A stretch of 64,000 nt of DNA from Casuarius casuarius (GCA_003342895.1 PTFA01000197.1:1208156-1272155); one strand, 5' to 3'. Shown: positions 11,901 through 24,368, numbered from the stretch's first letter. Notes: generated by a model not told the origin, from the sequence alone. Translations and numbers: made by a program.

Positions 11901-13334
11901 AATCGGGCTTTGTGTCCTTGATTGTCTCTCCCACCTCCTTTTGAGGGAGGGAGATGGTTGGATATTTTGCATGCTTCCTGAGCTGGTCCTGCTTGAGGTG
12001 AGGGAGGAACAGAAAGTCTGATCAAAAGCAAGGCTGACAGGAGCATCTCACCAGAGAATTTAACCGGTTTAAATACAAACTATTTAGTGTGTCTGCGCTT
12101 GTGCTGAGTTGTATGGTTAACTGTTGCAGTGTTGTGCTCTGTGTTAGCATTTGTCTGGACACATTTTAGCTTGACCGTCTGCTAGATACCTCTCCTTCAA
12201 ATCTGGTCAGAAGCAGTGCACTCCATGTTGGGGAGTTTTGAAAGGCCACTGGTGCAGCATGCATGTTTCAGCTAGTCTGTGTTCTGGCAGATACTGAAAT
12301 GTTGGATCTGTCTGCTCTGTGAGTAGTATTTAGCAAGCAGGTAAGTAGTTTGCAACAAGTCAGCGAGTTAGCTCTGATCTGTTGCTGGTAGTCCAGGATG
12401 GTTGGTTGACTGCAAGGAATGGGCACCTCTCACAGGTTCTGTGCTGCTGAGCTGTAGAGAGGGATGGGAGTTTCTAGCAGAGGAGAGAATGTTTTGCAAA
12501 AATATTTGAGCTGTATCTTAAGCCTGAAATAGCTTTACTGAGGGGGGGGAGAGAGAGAGAGAGGTTTCTAGAATAATTGTTGGGGGAGAAAACTAATGTT
12601 ACTTTAAAACTGTTTTGTGTTGTTTTAAATTCTGTTTTTGAACATCTTGGCTTGGGAAAGTTTGGCTTGAAAATTGCTGTGTGCAGAAGGATCTGCAGAA
12701 AGATCAACAGATAAGAAGAAACCTGGTCTAATTGTTTTGTGTTGCAGTCATTAAAAGATCTTTTAATTTGAGACTGATTTTTTTTTGCCATGTTTTATAC
12801 CTTTGTAGTTCAAACATACTTTCCTCCAAAGTTCTCTGTATTGTTAATTCTCCTTGAGAACTTGTATTTACAGTTTGAAGAAAGCAAGATATAACTAAGC
12901 TAAGAAAACAAGATTTCTTGAATCTGAGTTATAATGTGGATGTCCAAGTGGCTTGCCCTCTGGTGAATACTTATAGTTCAGAGAAAAGTGAGACCCCTTG
13001 TTGGACTTCAGATCGCTTGGCTGCAGCCATGAGAATGGCCTTTTTTTGCTGATTAAGGACTAGAGCCTTACTCTTGGCTCTGCAGGCTCATGTGCTTCAA
13101 CTATATGTATACATTTGTAACATCTGACTTGTTGCGGAACAGCACTGACTTCTGCAAAACAGAACTGGTGGAGCTGATTTGGAAGACCCTTTTTTTTTTT
13201 TCTTTTTCTTTCCTTCCCTCCTTTACAAAAAGTTACTTTAGATAGGGAGCTGTTCAGCAGGTTGCAACCAGGATTCTATAATAAGATCTCTGTTCGCTCT
13301 CCCTACTTTTTCACATGCAAAGTTGTGGCTGTAA
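8991..13334. other. non-coding stretch, no gene seen
   Basis: The stretch is mildly GC-rich to about 9.6 kb and AT-rich from 10.0 to 11.4 kb. It includes a (GA)-rich tract near 12542-12563. No frame shows a recognisable domain, and the longest frames (about 155 codons near 11.5-12.0 kb, minus strand) lack conserved features. It is probably intronic or intergenic. Confidence 0.6.
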
Positions 13335-13435
13335 TTATATGACAGCTGCCCTCTTGGCTGACATGCAGCAGATTGAACTGGGGATCTCCAGAGCTAAAAG
13401 TGTGAGCTGCTACACTGTGAGCTAAAGCTCTGTAG
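13335..13435 (-). mobile_element. tRNA-like SINE remnant, copy B
   Basis: Read on the minus strand, this segment starts with an A-box-like TAGCTCACAGTG. A B-box-like CCCCAGTTCAATCTG follows about 45 bases later, and then GTCAGCCAAGAGGGC. The spacing is close to that of a tRNA-derived Pol III promoter. The part from the B box onward matches copy A at 8566-8655. It is more complete at the 5' end than copy A. Confidence 0.5.
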
Positions 13436-14894
13436 CTGGAAGCTGTAATGATCTATATCCTTCATGACTGAGCATAGAAGGGAGCTGCAAGAAATACTTG
13501 CTGAGTTAGGCTGAGTATGTAGTACTCACTATGTGCCTGGTTACTTCCTGGGCACACTGAAACTTTTCTTTGAATGGTTTGTGATAATTATAAAAACTGT
13601 CTTCAACTTACAGGTGCTTGTGTCAACCATTTTGGAGTCTTTCTGCCTTAACCTTGGTTGCTTGTCAAAATCCTGCAAGACGTTAGCCAGGAACAGGCAT
13701 TTGTTGCTGTGTGCTTACATGCTGCTGAGTACAAGGGGCTTGGATGTTACTGAAGTCTTTTGGCTGTAATGCAATAAAAGTAATTTTTAAGAATACTAAC
13801 CACAATGTGGAAAATTGTAAGGCATTGGTGCTGGTCAGGCAAACTTCTGTGCTTTGCTATAACAATAGGTTTTCACAGATGGCACAGTGGGAGCTTTATC
13901 AAAGCAAGGGAAGGAGAAGCTGGAATTGTTGGAATCTGTCCTGTCTTCTAAGGACCAGGAAAACCTGAGCAGAGCCAAAGTTTATCAGGCTGAGGAAAAA
14001 ATCAAGGGAAGCAGAACCATATGGAGCTTCATGAGTAGTGTCAGCCGTGGGTAGCTCCTGCAACCGGTGTTGTGGGAGAGGGGGAAGTGTGTTGCAAGTT
14101 GAGACATTAATTTTGAACTTTGTGATGTTCTTAACACCTCTTTTCCCCCCACCCCCAAACTAAAAACAAAAAAAGGGAGATGAGAGTCTACTAGCTTTAA
14201 GTAGAGGCAAAGTATGTGTTCCTGTGGAACTACACAGTTCAAAACCAAACTGGTCTTTCCCCCATTTAAAAATATGAAAATGAAACATGAAGGGGAATCA
14301 ATTAAACATTTAAATAAGGTGAACAAGTCTCTTTTGAATCTAAAGCACTAAGTTAGTGCTGGCCCAGTGGGTCTGAAACTTTCTTGATATCACATCTGTT
14401 ATTAACCGGAACACTCTCTGCTGTAAACGAAGATCATTTCCATATATGCTGGGCTTTGTCCAATTACACAAGTCTGACTCTGCTAAATCATGGTTTAGGT
14501 AACCCCCTCCACCCCACTCTTATTCTCCATTGTCTGTCTTCACATAAATTCATGCACACAAGGTTAGTATAAAGATACCTAAAGCAAGTCCTAAAAAGTT
14601 CTTATCTTCTCACTTCCCACCCCACGTTCCTGTCCTGTACCACCCGTGTCATCCCATCAAGTTGTGCTGATGCAATTACTAATAGGACAGTGGTGTAAAA
14701 TGGATCAGTGACTTGATATGGTTCAAAAATCCCATCCCTCCAAATGTGTGAAATGACCTGGGTTAAAATGATCTAGTTCATGGCGCATTTTCGCAAGCAG
14801 CAGTGCTGGCAGAACTGGGGAAGGGATGTTGCAGCAGTGAAGGAGGGAATTTCTGAAATCNGTGTTATTCCTGAAGGAGGCGCCTTGTGGGACT
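13436..14894. other. non-coding stretch, no gene seen
   Basis: No conserved frame, RNA gene or intact mobile element is recognised. One ambiguous base lies at 14861, just before the CR1-type remnant. Confidence 0.6.
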
Positions 14895-15062
14895 GCCCCC
14901 TTAGGCTATCTCACTAGTATTAGGGCTCTATTCACTACAGCCTGTCTTGTCACTCTTTACAGAGATAGCAGGATGAGTCTTCCTGCACTTCCCTTGGGAG
15001 CCTGTTCCTCAGTCTAATAGACTTCACTGTCAGGAAACATTTCCTGATTATGCTTTAATCAT
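14895..15062 (-). mobile_element. CR1/L3-type LINE remnant
   Basis: The reverse complement reads AGGAAATGTTTCCTGACAGT, then GACTGAGGAACAGGCTCCC and AAGGGAAGTG. This is the typical near-3' segment of CR1/L3 elements, encoding the tail of ORF2 (consensus like 'gtgaggactattagactgtggaacaggctcccaag'). It is truncated at both ends and diverged. The element lies antisense to the candidate plus-strand gene. Confidence 0.7.
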
Positions 15063-17744
15063 GGGTGTCAAACTCCTGGTCCCTGGGATGACCTTAGCCT
15101 GCATCAATACAAGTGTCTTTCTTGTGTGCACTGCTTAGAGTCAGCCCTCCCTCTCCCCTTCTGCTTTGGCATTTATTGCAGGCAGCTGTTCTTGACTTGA
15201 ACTCTGCTGTCCTTAGCACCGTTCTTGGAGGCAGTTGCAGATGTACAGAGCTGGGAGCCCACATCAAGGGCCCGAGCTTCAATCTGAGACGTGCTAGTCA
15301 CTTGGAGTATGTTTTCAAGAATCTGGGCTGCTGGTGAGTAAGCAAATACACGCTGATGCAGCGTTTATGTGTCTCTCCACCTTGGATAGAGCCAAGTTAA
15401 AGGAATCTGTTACAACAGAGCTATCCCCTGACCTAATTACATTGCTGTCAAACTCCAGAGGGTGGATAAGACTCCGGTGTATCCCTGCAATCAGTTTAAG
15501 CAGGGCTCTCAATTTCCTTTATGTTACAGTGTTTACGTGCCCCCTGTGTTAAAGGGGTAGGGAGAGCATCCCAGCAAAGCTGTTCATCTGTGAGGCTGTG
15601 GAAATGCCAATTGTGAGGCTCCACAGTGAAGCCTCTATGCATAGTGTATCCAGTTTGGCAGGAATGGGGAAAAAAATCTGCCTTGTTATCTGTTTAAGTG
15701 GTGTTTTTTATCCCTGAGCTGATGGCGATTACTGTCAGGTTGCGGTGGCTGGCAGTGAGAGGATGGATAGGTTTCCTGGAAAGAGGAACATGCACCCACT
15801 ATGTCACAAGCCTGGCATGTGGTAACTTTCTGGCTGCACTAGATTTTTCCCCTGATATATAGATGTAGTTTGGCATGTGTGGACTTCATCTGAGTTTTTG
15901 CTGTTTTCCAAAGTCTCTCTTCTTCATTTGTTGCCTTTTGCTGAGTCCCCTCAGTTCCTTGCATTCCCTTTCCAAGATAGGATGAGTAGAACAGGCTTCA
16001 GTGCTGCAGGGGTGAATGTATCTTTGATTTATGTCATATCATTTATAAAATCGGTGTTATTTTCTGATCTGTTTGTGGTACAGTCAGACACTTTGCTTAC
16101 TCTCCCCTCTGCTTCTGCAGTCTCTGTAGACCTTGCTATGTGATGTGTATGTCTTTCTACAGAATGGATGTAATTAATGCAAAACTAGCGGGTGTATGAA
16201 CTGTTTAGGTACTGACCAGCTGAAGTGTTAACTGCAGTGATGGTGAACACCGGAGGTCTGAAGTAGCTTCCTTGCTTCTTTGCATGACCTCCTCCTCTGG
16301 CCTCAGGCTGGACCTCCTACATCCTCATCCTGTTTCTGTGTCATCCAGTTTGTGTCCTGGGTCCCCTTTGCTCCTCACCGCTCTGCCATGGAATTATTTC
16401 TGTGTTGTCCCCATACGCTCTCCACTCCTTGCCTGCCTCAGGTCCTCATCCTCCTCAGAGCACCTTGTCTGCCTGTCTTCGGTGCTTAGCCATCAGTTGG
16501 CTCTCCCACGTAGCTCTGCCTTTCCTGACTCTAGTGCCTGCTTCCCAAGGGAGAGTTTTTTGGCTGCCCCCATCCCCAAGAGGGGAAATGAAAGTTATGC
16601 TTTTTCTAGAGGTGCATAAAACATGTTGTGTCACCAGATTTTAGGTTTCTATGTTCTGTTTGGCTCAGGTCATCTCTTTGCAGTTAGCCACGCGCAAAGC
16701 ATCTTTCTTCCTTTATCTTTGTTTTCACGGGGCTTGCCTGCAGTGTCTCACTCTCCTGGAGCTATCTAAGTGACATGGCTGTCGAATCTGAGGGTGCAAG
16801 TTTTTATGAGTGATTCTCTCCGCAGCCCCTGCTGCTGCCGCTCCTGAGCTGCTCGTACCAGTACATCTGAGCGTGCTGCTGCGCGCTGAACTGGATCAGG
16901 GAATTGATCTGGATTAAAGTAGCCAGGGTGGACAGGAAAGCCGCTTAACTCAGCGATTTGCCCGCAGAAATACTTGAAAAACTACAGTTTAAGGATAAGG
17001 GCGCTTTGATAGCCCTTTGACTAACAACCTCCTGGTTTAGGAATCCCTTGTTTTGATGCAGAGTTGCTGCCTCCCACCCTTCAAAGCCTCCTCCCAAACT
17101 GGTAACAACAGCAGGTCTCCTTCAGGCCCAGAGCTACTGCTACAGGCTACTACGTGCTGGGCAGCTGCTCCGGGAAAGCTGGGCCACAAAGCGCTGCAGA
17201 AGGGTCTAGGACCCACTGGAGAAAAAGTGGACGTGTGGCAAAGAATATGCAAAATCACCCTTGCTGTGCAGCATCCTAGGCTCAGAAACAGCTAGTTCCT
17301 TATCCTAATGGCTGGTCTTCATTTACCTTGGAACTTGCTAGTTTTGGGGGCTGTTGCTGCATCACTAAGCTTCTGGGAAATGTAGCATACCCCTGATACC
17401 AGCCTAAAATCTTGACCCTTCTCCCCCCACCCCGTGAGCCATGCTGAACCTGTCCCATGTCTCCCAAGTCACCCTGTTTTGGTGAGAGGTCCCCTGTCTG
17501 GTCACTTTTTTTTTCCTGCTCTTCCATTCTGTTTTCACAGACCCTTCCCTGCCTTACTCATTTGTGTGCTCCTGACTTCATGCTATCCTGGGTTTAATTT
17601 TTGTTTAAGATCTTCGTTTCTTTAATGACAGCGGGAACTGAAGGCTGTTCGCTGTGGGGGCTGTGGTGCGCGGCTGTGCTTGAGGTAATGAGACTTGATG
17701 AAAACCTCTTGTTACTGTGGCAAGATTTCTCCTTCTCTGAATTT

Positions 17745-17767
17745 GGGGGGGGGGGGGGNGGGGGGGG
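17745..17767 (+). repeat. poly-G tract with an ambiguous base
   Basis: The tract is G14, an N at 17759, then G8. The true length is uncertain because assemblers often fail here. It has G-quadruplex potential. No promoter features lie next to it. Confidence 0.85.
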
Positions 17768-18371
17768 AGAAAAGGAAAAGTGACAGACCCTGCTGGGTAT
17801 GTTAATATATTTTTAATGGCTTGCATGTGGCTAGCTGAAGACTTATTTGTCCAGCCTGAGAGAAAAGTGGAGCAGTGTGTTATTCCTGTGCACCTTTGGC
17901 TGAGCTTAGCCAGGAGCTGAAATGGGGGAGAGGGAGGGTTGGATGAAAATTTCACAGAAATCCTGATGATATAAATGAAATCTGCTAGAGATGGAGGGGG
18001 GTTGGCAGGAGAGGAAGAAGATTGGATCCCAGATACCTCCTCCCCTCCCCAAATCTTTTTCTTTTTCTGGAATATTCCACCGTCTCTGATCATCGAGAGA
18101 GCTACTGTCTCAGGCTGTGGTATTCCTACCAGTGGTGAGGGGAGAGATTTTTCTAAAATAATTGCTGTATTTCTGAGGAGAAACAAAAGCGTTTACACTA
18201 CAGTTGAGAGCTGCGAGAGGGAAGGGGGTGGCAGGAGTTAACACAGGCTGCAAAGAGCAGGGAGCCGCCGTTTGGGTAGCGGGCTGCACTGGGCATTTTT
18301 GTCTCCTAAGCTTAATACGCTATTAAAGCTGCAAGCAGAATGAGTCTGGTGGTCTGAGCCTGCTCCCTAGG

Positions 18372-18419
18372 GTACTTTTTTTCTTTTTTCTTTTTTTTTT
18401 CTTTTTTTCCCTACCCTCC
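18372..18419 (+). repeat. polypyrimidine tract upstream of a CpG island
   Basis: The tract is almost pure T with single C interruptions, then CCCTACCCTCC. It sits immediately upstream of the 18.43 kb CpG island and could be nucleosome-excluding poly(dA:dT) promoter DNA or simple sequence. Confidence 0.6.
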
Positions 18420-18430
18420 ATTCTGCTTTA

Positions 18431-18735
18431 GACCCATGCATGGCACCGAGCGTGCTGGAGCGGTGGGCTCGGGCAGTGAGGGGCCAGGGGCTGGGCTTTG
18501 GCCCCGCGCAGCGGGGCAGAGCCGAGCCGTGCACACACACGGGGCGCCAGAGCCGCTCGCGAAGAATTAATGCCGCATAACCTGGGAGAGCGAGCACGCA
18601 GCAGCGAGCCCTGGCGCTCGCGCGTGCCGCTTAGACAGAGCTGCCAGGAGAGGCCGGCCCTCGCTGACAGGCTGGCTGGAAGGGGTTATGGATACGGACG
18701 GGTAAGACGGAGCATCCTGCCCCCCGGCCCGCGTT
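18431..18735 (+). promoter_or_regulatory. CpG island, candidate TATA-less promoter
   Basis: About 300 bp carries roughly 25-30 CpG dinucleotides, in sharp contrast to the CpG-poor flanks. It contains a mirror-like GCCCCGCGCAGCGGGGC block and several GAGCG/GCTCG motifs. No TATA box is seen. A consensus 5' splice site (GACGG|GTAAGA) ends at 18701, so a short first exon on the plus strand is plausible. Isolated islands of this size usually mark promoters of broadly expressed or developmental genes. Which gene it serves is not visible. Confidence 0.5.
18688..18701 (+). CDS. candidate first-exon coding start (MDTD...)
   Basis: An ATG in the island is followed by four codons (MDTD plus two bases of a fifth) and then by a near-ideal splice donor, giving phase 2. 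The frame is too short for homology to help. It may equally be untranslated 5' leader that happens to contain ATG. Only the splice site and CpG context support it. Confidence 0.15.
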
Positions 18736-19889
18736 AGTCCTGGGATGCTTGGGGGAGCAGTGGTGTTTCTCTTCAGTGCTAGCTCTCCTGTGCTTGCAAA
18801 ATCCTAGTTAAGGGTGATGCACCCTGGGGCAGAAAGGACAAAAATCAGGTGTGCTGTGAAACAGCCCTTTCCCTGGTGCTGGCAACTTGTTCCTTAGCAA
18901 ACAGCCACTGTTCCAGCTCAGTGTTTCCCGTGCGTTCAGCGACCAGCTGAGCTGTCTCGATCCCCTTAGAGGAAGTCTATCTGCCTGATATTGAGCCCCA
19001 GCGATCTGGGGCGCCTCCCGCAAGTGAGGAAGTTGATGTGCGAGAGGCATTTTCTTGTCAAGGCCATGAAGGCACGTCAATGGCTGTAGAGGCGAGCGCA
19101 CCCTGGGGTGAGAGGTGTTAGGGTCGCTGTTGGGAAGAGGGGTTAATGAGTTGCTTCCTTGAGTCTCTTGGCCANCTCTGGAGTTGCATATGCGAGAGTT
19201 TCCTCACTGTCCATATCTGGTTTGTTGTTTCCTTCAAGTGACTGTGGTGCTGTAAAATATCCCGCTCTTGATGAATGGCCCTTCCTTGTGGCAACATCTC
19301 CGGTTGTTCCTGAGGCCCTCAGGGTCAAAGCTGTATTTTTGTCATCTTTGGAAAATTAAAGGTTTGACTGTCTATTTAATTTTGGTGCCAGGGAATAGTG
19401 CTAGACTGGCAACTCTGGGGACATCCTCTGTAGCCTGCCCCTGCCAATGTGCCAGATTTTTGACTCCAAGCCAGACTGTCCCCTCTGATTTTAAGTAGCA
19501 CAAAAACAGTTTGTGGAAGATTTCTCTGAGGATATTGTAGATTTCTTTGCATCGCAGAAGACTGGGAGCACATATGGCGAGTTAGCCTATCTGACTGAGG
19601 GGATAGCAACTTGTTAGCCCACAATTACTAGATTCCTCTGCTGATCTGACCATACCCTTATTTAGACTTAAATTAGCTTTCATCTGATTTAGTGAAAATC
19701 ACTTTAGTAGTGAAGTAGTCAAATCCCTTATGCATTCTGTATAAATCTCTCCATGCAAGGGTTTAATCCATTTTGCCCATCTGCTTAAAGTATTTCAGCT
19801 TGACTTTCCAGTATGTCCCCGTGCAAGCAAGCCCTAGTTTTCAGTGAGCATCCACTGCTTTCTTAACCCAGTTTTCCAGCTGGGCTGAA

Positions 19890-19975
19890 GTTGCTGACGG
19901 CGTCATGACTTATCCAAGAGCATGAGTGAATGTGAATTGGCACAAAATCAAAACTGGAGACCCACCAGGCTCCCT
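19890..19975 (-). mobile_element. possible MIR remnant
   Basis: The plus strand shows a degraded form of the inverted MIR core (TGACTTATCCAAGAGCATGA, then a region resembling 'aactggagacc...ctccctgtc'). This resembles reverse MIR ('tgacttgcccaaggtcacacag... aacccagatctcctgactcc'). Divergence is high and the boundaries are guesses. Confidence 0.35.
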
Positions 19976-20598
19976 GTCCTGTAAATTCTGGATTGTTGAA
20001 GTCCTATATTTCTTGAGTAGCCAACAATAATAGTCAGCGAATATATAGGGGGTTTTTTGTACTTAGGCCTCTTCTACTGATAGTATGATTATAAAACAAT
20101 GTTTTGTTTTGTTTTTTTAAGTCTCCTTAAGCACATTTCTAATGTCCAGATTAATTTTAAAGATGATCCAAAAAGAATGTTCATTTTTTTCACTGGGCTT
20201 GTACCAATTTCTCCCTTCCATCCCCCAACGGATGAAAAAATGGTACTGTCATCAGGCCTGATATATCTAAGCCTAAAATAAACAGTACTGTGTGCGTGCG
20301 CTCGCTTGCTCTCTCTCTCTTTTTATTTTTTTTTAATTATTTTTTGGCTTTGTTAGAGAACTGCTGGTGAGGTATAACGGATGGTTTCTATGAGCTCTAA
20401 TACTTTAATTGTAGGTATGAGAGTGTTGAATCTATTGGCTGTCTTCAGATTAAAAAAATTGAATAAATAAAAGTCTTTACTTGCTTTTATTGCTGTCTAT
20501 ATAAGGACCAACCAGAATTTGACATGGGCTGAATTGAATAAAATACCATTCTCTCTTAACATCACAGCATTCAGTTTCTCACTACTTAAGAGGACATC

Positions 20599-20752
20599 TT
20601 TTTTTTTTTTTTTTTTTTCCTCTGGTTGTCATACTCTTTCAGCCAGGACAAGTCTTTCGTTGCTAGTTGGGAAAGACGGTTGGGCCAAGATTCCCCCCCC
20701 CCCGCCCCCCAAGTTGGTCTGTATTTAGTATGTTAAAAAAAAAAAAAAAAAA
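20599..20752. repeat. homopolymer cluster (T20, C11/C6, A18)
   Basis: Within 155 bp there are twenty T (20599-20618), C runs broken by one G (20693-20710) and eighteen A (20735-20752). A poly-T and a later poly-A flanking a C-run could be two retroposon tails in opposite orientation, but no element body is legible between them. Confidence 0.7.
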
Positions 20753-21239
20753 GCTCACAATGTTACATGGACCCTTCTCCTATTTTTAAGTTTTAAAATT
20801 AGTTTAAGGTCACCTTTAGCAATCTGGTGCTGCAAGCCATTCACCGTAGCAACCCCTGTGTTAAGATATACTGTCAGAACCCTGCTTGTTCGTAGGCTTG
20901 CTATGAACTTTAGATGTACAACGGTGTGCAACGTAGTTTCTTACTTTCTAGTTGCTTACGAGGGCAGAGCTGCAGACAGTGATTTGATTTTTTTATAAGA
21001 GGAAATCATTGATGAGGTTCTGAGAAGCCCATAGAGCATCTTGCTGGTGTTGCACCCAGGTTAAGGGGGGCATGTTATTTTGGGAGGGGGAAAGGAATCT
21101 CCTGACCATGTGGTGTCTAATTCTCCCACGCAGAGAGAGGGAGCACACAAACCTGGGTGAAGGCAGCTGACGTGGGTGCCCGCTGGGGTCCAACAACAGT
21201 GTCCCAATGAAGTAGTAGCAAGGATTTGTTTGTTAACTT

Positions 21240-21540
21240 AATAATCCTTCATCCCTGCACCTCTTCGTATGCTCCCGTTAGCCCTTCCCCCTCTTTGTGC
21301 CTCTGAAGTGCCATTGAGTGGTGCGGGGAATTGCATCCAAGAGCTCGTGGTGGCGGCTGCTGCTGCTAAATCAGCCAGCTGAGCACCTGCTGTCTCCTCG
21401 CTAACAGAACTGAACAGCCAGCTATTTGTTGTTAAAGTGACATTGTCAAAATAAAAACCAAATTTTAAGCCATCTCTTCCTTGCATTCGTGCATAATGCA
21501 CTGGGCTGTATTAAAACTAAATGAAATTTAAGAAATCACA
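21240..21540. promoter_or_regulatory. candidate conserved non-coding element
   Basis: The segment has even composition without repeats. It contains homeodomain-like and octamer-like words (GCATAATGCA, ATTTAAG, AAATCAGCCAG, a run of GCTGCTGCTG) and reads like a developmental enhancer. A minus-strand frame of 87 codons spans 21238-21501 but contains no domain. This rests on sequence texture only; cross-species conservation was not tested. Confidence 0.25.
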
Positions 21541-22614
21541 TCGGTATCCTGCTTGTAGCCAGAGGGGATGGCCTCGAGCATCAGGTATGAATTACCTATG
21601 CGCCCTGCAACCACAACTTTGAATCCCAGCAGGCTTGACTTAGCCCTGCGTGCCCAGGTCGATAAATTGACTTCCATGCGGCTTATTACGTGGGGCTCTC
21701 TCAGATGTGACCTTATTAAAACCTGGAGTCCTCTATGGACATTAACAATCCCACAGCTGTTTCCCTAAGTATAGGGGAGGGTGTTGCTGCAGTGTCCTTG
21801 ACAAAATCTTTTCCTTCTCCAAAATCTCTGCTGAGAGGGGCACATGCTGGTCATTTACCTTTACCAAGCCTCAGACATGACTGCAGCATGTTACTGGGTG
21901 AATAGATGTTTCTGTGTGGGGCATCAAAAGCACGTATCAACCTCCTCCTTGTGTAAGGGCTAAGGCTACTGGCAGGGAAGCTCTTCATGTGAACAGGTCA
22001 TCATTGTGTACTATACTTGATTATACTGTATTGTTGTTCAGATTCCTGTTTTATATACCAAAAAATAAAATCCCAGCTTTATCTGGCCTGCTGCTGTTAT
22101 ATCATTTCATAACCTCAGACTATTTCCTTCCCTCCTCCTGACCTATCATTTTTTTCTGTCTGTATTGCCTTCAGAGCCTTTTTCCTCTCTGTCTTTTCTT
22201 TAACTTCCTATCCCTATTCTATATATGCTTGGCCACAAGTCAGCGTCAAAATGCCAGTGTGCTCAGATGGGAGTTTCGAACTGCTATGAAATATTTAATA
22301 CATGGAGGACAAAACTGATTTGCCACAGGCATGCAGGAAAGAGAAGGGAATGACCCAGCATCCTAGGACGAGGCTGAAGTTAGAGCTTGCTCTTTTCTCC
22401 CCTGCCTCCCAGCCTCCTGATAAAGTTGGAGGTTTTTGCCAGTCATGTCTGCTCCTGTTTGATGACCAGTGGGTGTTTTTCTTTTTTCTTTTCTTTTCTC
22501 CTCCTGGCCTTTCTCTTTTCATCCCTGCTCAGAGCATCCTAGGTGGTATGTAAGTGGATAGTAGTAGATCTTTGTACCTCGCCTCAGCTCTTCTTTTGTC
22601 ATGAGGAAAAGAAC

Positions 22615-22745
22615 AGTGCAGTGGTTAGGGTGCCATTCCTGGGGTTGATTCTCCTGTTTGGACCCTCTGCCATCTGTAAGATGGGGCAGTTGCAGCCCGC
22701 AGGGGTGGAGGATAAATGTGAGGCACTTGGACCTCAGGAGAGGAG
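22615..22745 (+). mobile_element. MIR SINE, fairly well preserved
   Basis: This reads through the MIR consensus: GTGCAGTGGTTAGGGTGCC, then GGGGTTGATTCTCCTG (B-box region), a shortened core, CATCTGTAAGATGGGG, and a 3' part with AGGGGTGG...ATAAATGTGAGGCACTTGGA. The tRNA-like head, core and LINE-like tail appear in the right order, with the middle of the core deleted. It is an inactive fossil common to amniotes. Confidence 0.8.
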
Positions 22746-22980
22746 AAGGCTGGGGATGGACAGCTCCAGAGCTGCCCCTGCCCCAGGGCAGCAGAGTGAA
22801 ATTGGCACCTTGGGTTTCCCCAGAAAACAGAGGGCAAGCACTAATAAAAGATCAATTTCTAATATTCTGTTTTGGGGGAAACTCTAAGCAGCAGCAGAAG
22901 TGCTGGAGCTGCTGATCTACAGATTGCTGTGGCTTGGCTTAGTCTTGCTTCACATTATAATGATTTTCAACAAGCTACTC

Positions 22981-23002
22981 GTGTGTGTGTGCGCGTGTGT
23001 GT
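22981..23002. repeat. TG/CG microsatellite
   Basis: Alternating TG with an internal GCGCG forms a short Z-DNA-prone tract. Confidence 0.75.
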
Positions 23003-24368
23003 TAATGAAGGCTTTGATTCAGTACAAGCTGTTATTACTGGACCATGCTTTCTTGGTCTCTTTCACAAGCAAATGAATTTTCCCTGTGTCCTGCCTCTCT
23101 GAATGCTCATGCATGCACATGTGTGTGCACTTTGGGATCTTTCAGGATGGAAAGTGCAGTGGGAACGCAAAATACTATAATTATGTGCAGTGTTCATTTC
23201 TATTTTTGCTCTGCAGTCAGTTTGGCAAGTGGAACTCTGTGTGTCTGGGCAGTTTCATATCTGATCTGATACATTCATCTGTGCTTTTTTGCATTGTGGT
23301 TTACAGTACTGCAATTGAAACCTTCAGGATTACTTAAAGATGGAATGAGAGCATGCTTCCATTGAGCTTTGTAAAGGCCATTTCTTCTAGTGCAAAATAA
23401 TGGGCCTAAATGACTTGACAGTGCCCCTTTTAAATCCACTACTTGTTTCCTGAGGGGGCAGGGGCGAGGAGGTAATGTATAGGTCTTACAGGAATAAAGC
23501 CAGTGTTTTCTGCTCCCCTGCGGCTCTGCAGCAGTAGCTCACTGACTGACCCTATTAGCAGAGCTGTTCTGTCATCACGGGTGAGTCAGGTGTGCAGACA
23601 GGGAAGGGAACTAAACAAATAACGTGAAGTTAGAGGATGCGGTGCGAATACAGCAGTGACTGCCAAATGGAAAGGAATAAAAGGATGGGGGGAGGAAAAG
23701 ATCCTCCCTTACAGTAACAGTGGTAAAAATACCCAAGTCCTTTCTTCTCTTTAGCTTCTTTTGAAGCTGCAGCCTTGGGAATTGCAGGTCTGGAGAATTC
23801 AGATGCAGGCAAGCTCATGCACTGCTGTGGAAAGTCATATGTGGGTACAAGATGGGTGCGTTTCTCCGTGAATCACTCCCGAGCCTGTGCACCAGCACCG
23901 TTCTTGGAGGAGATGCACTACTGCTGGGACCTCTTAGAGATGAGGTGTAAAGCCCAGGCCTTGATCAATTGTTTGTTAAAGATCCCACTGCACTTTTCAC
24001 AAGATTAGGGGACAATAACCTCAGTGTCCTGGCCAGATTCCAGTTCATTACTTTATGCCCATCTAAAATTTCCCCTTCCCCTCCCCCTGCCGTTTATGCT
24101 GGAGAAGTTATCATTCACTTCCTCTCCTAATGACTCATGGGTAATGCTGCTGGCACACAACTGATGCTTTATTTCATCCTAGTGATGAGGGAGTGATCTC
24201 TGTGATTTGGGGTCTCTGGGCTGAAAGAAGTGCTATGGAAACACAAAGATGCTTGGAGTATACACATATACACAAAAGCACAGTTGGTTACTGTTCCCTT
24301 CAGCTGCTGATTCAGAACAGGTAAACACTTTTTTCAGCTGAATCTTCCAGCTAATTCCAAATCATAAA

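Larger units (their letters stand above)
15063..18430. other. non-coding stretch, no gene seen
   Basis: The stretch runs up to the 18.43 kb CpG island. It holds a poly-G tract (17745-17767) and ends in a 40-base pyrimidine tract (18372-18419). No frame carries a recognisable domain on either strand. Confidence 0.55.
18736..22614. other. non-coding stretch, no gene seen
   Basis: The stretch holds a diverged MIR-like segment on the minus strand (about 19890-19975), a homopolymer cluster (20599-20752) and a candidate conserved element (21240-21540). One ambiguous base is at 19175. No recognisable coding region was found. Confidence 0.55.

Noticed and set aside
17605..18186. 193-codon minus-strand frame
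   Set aside because: It crosses the poly-G/N tract and gives poly-Pro; length is due to low-complexity sequence.
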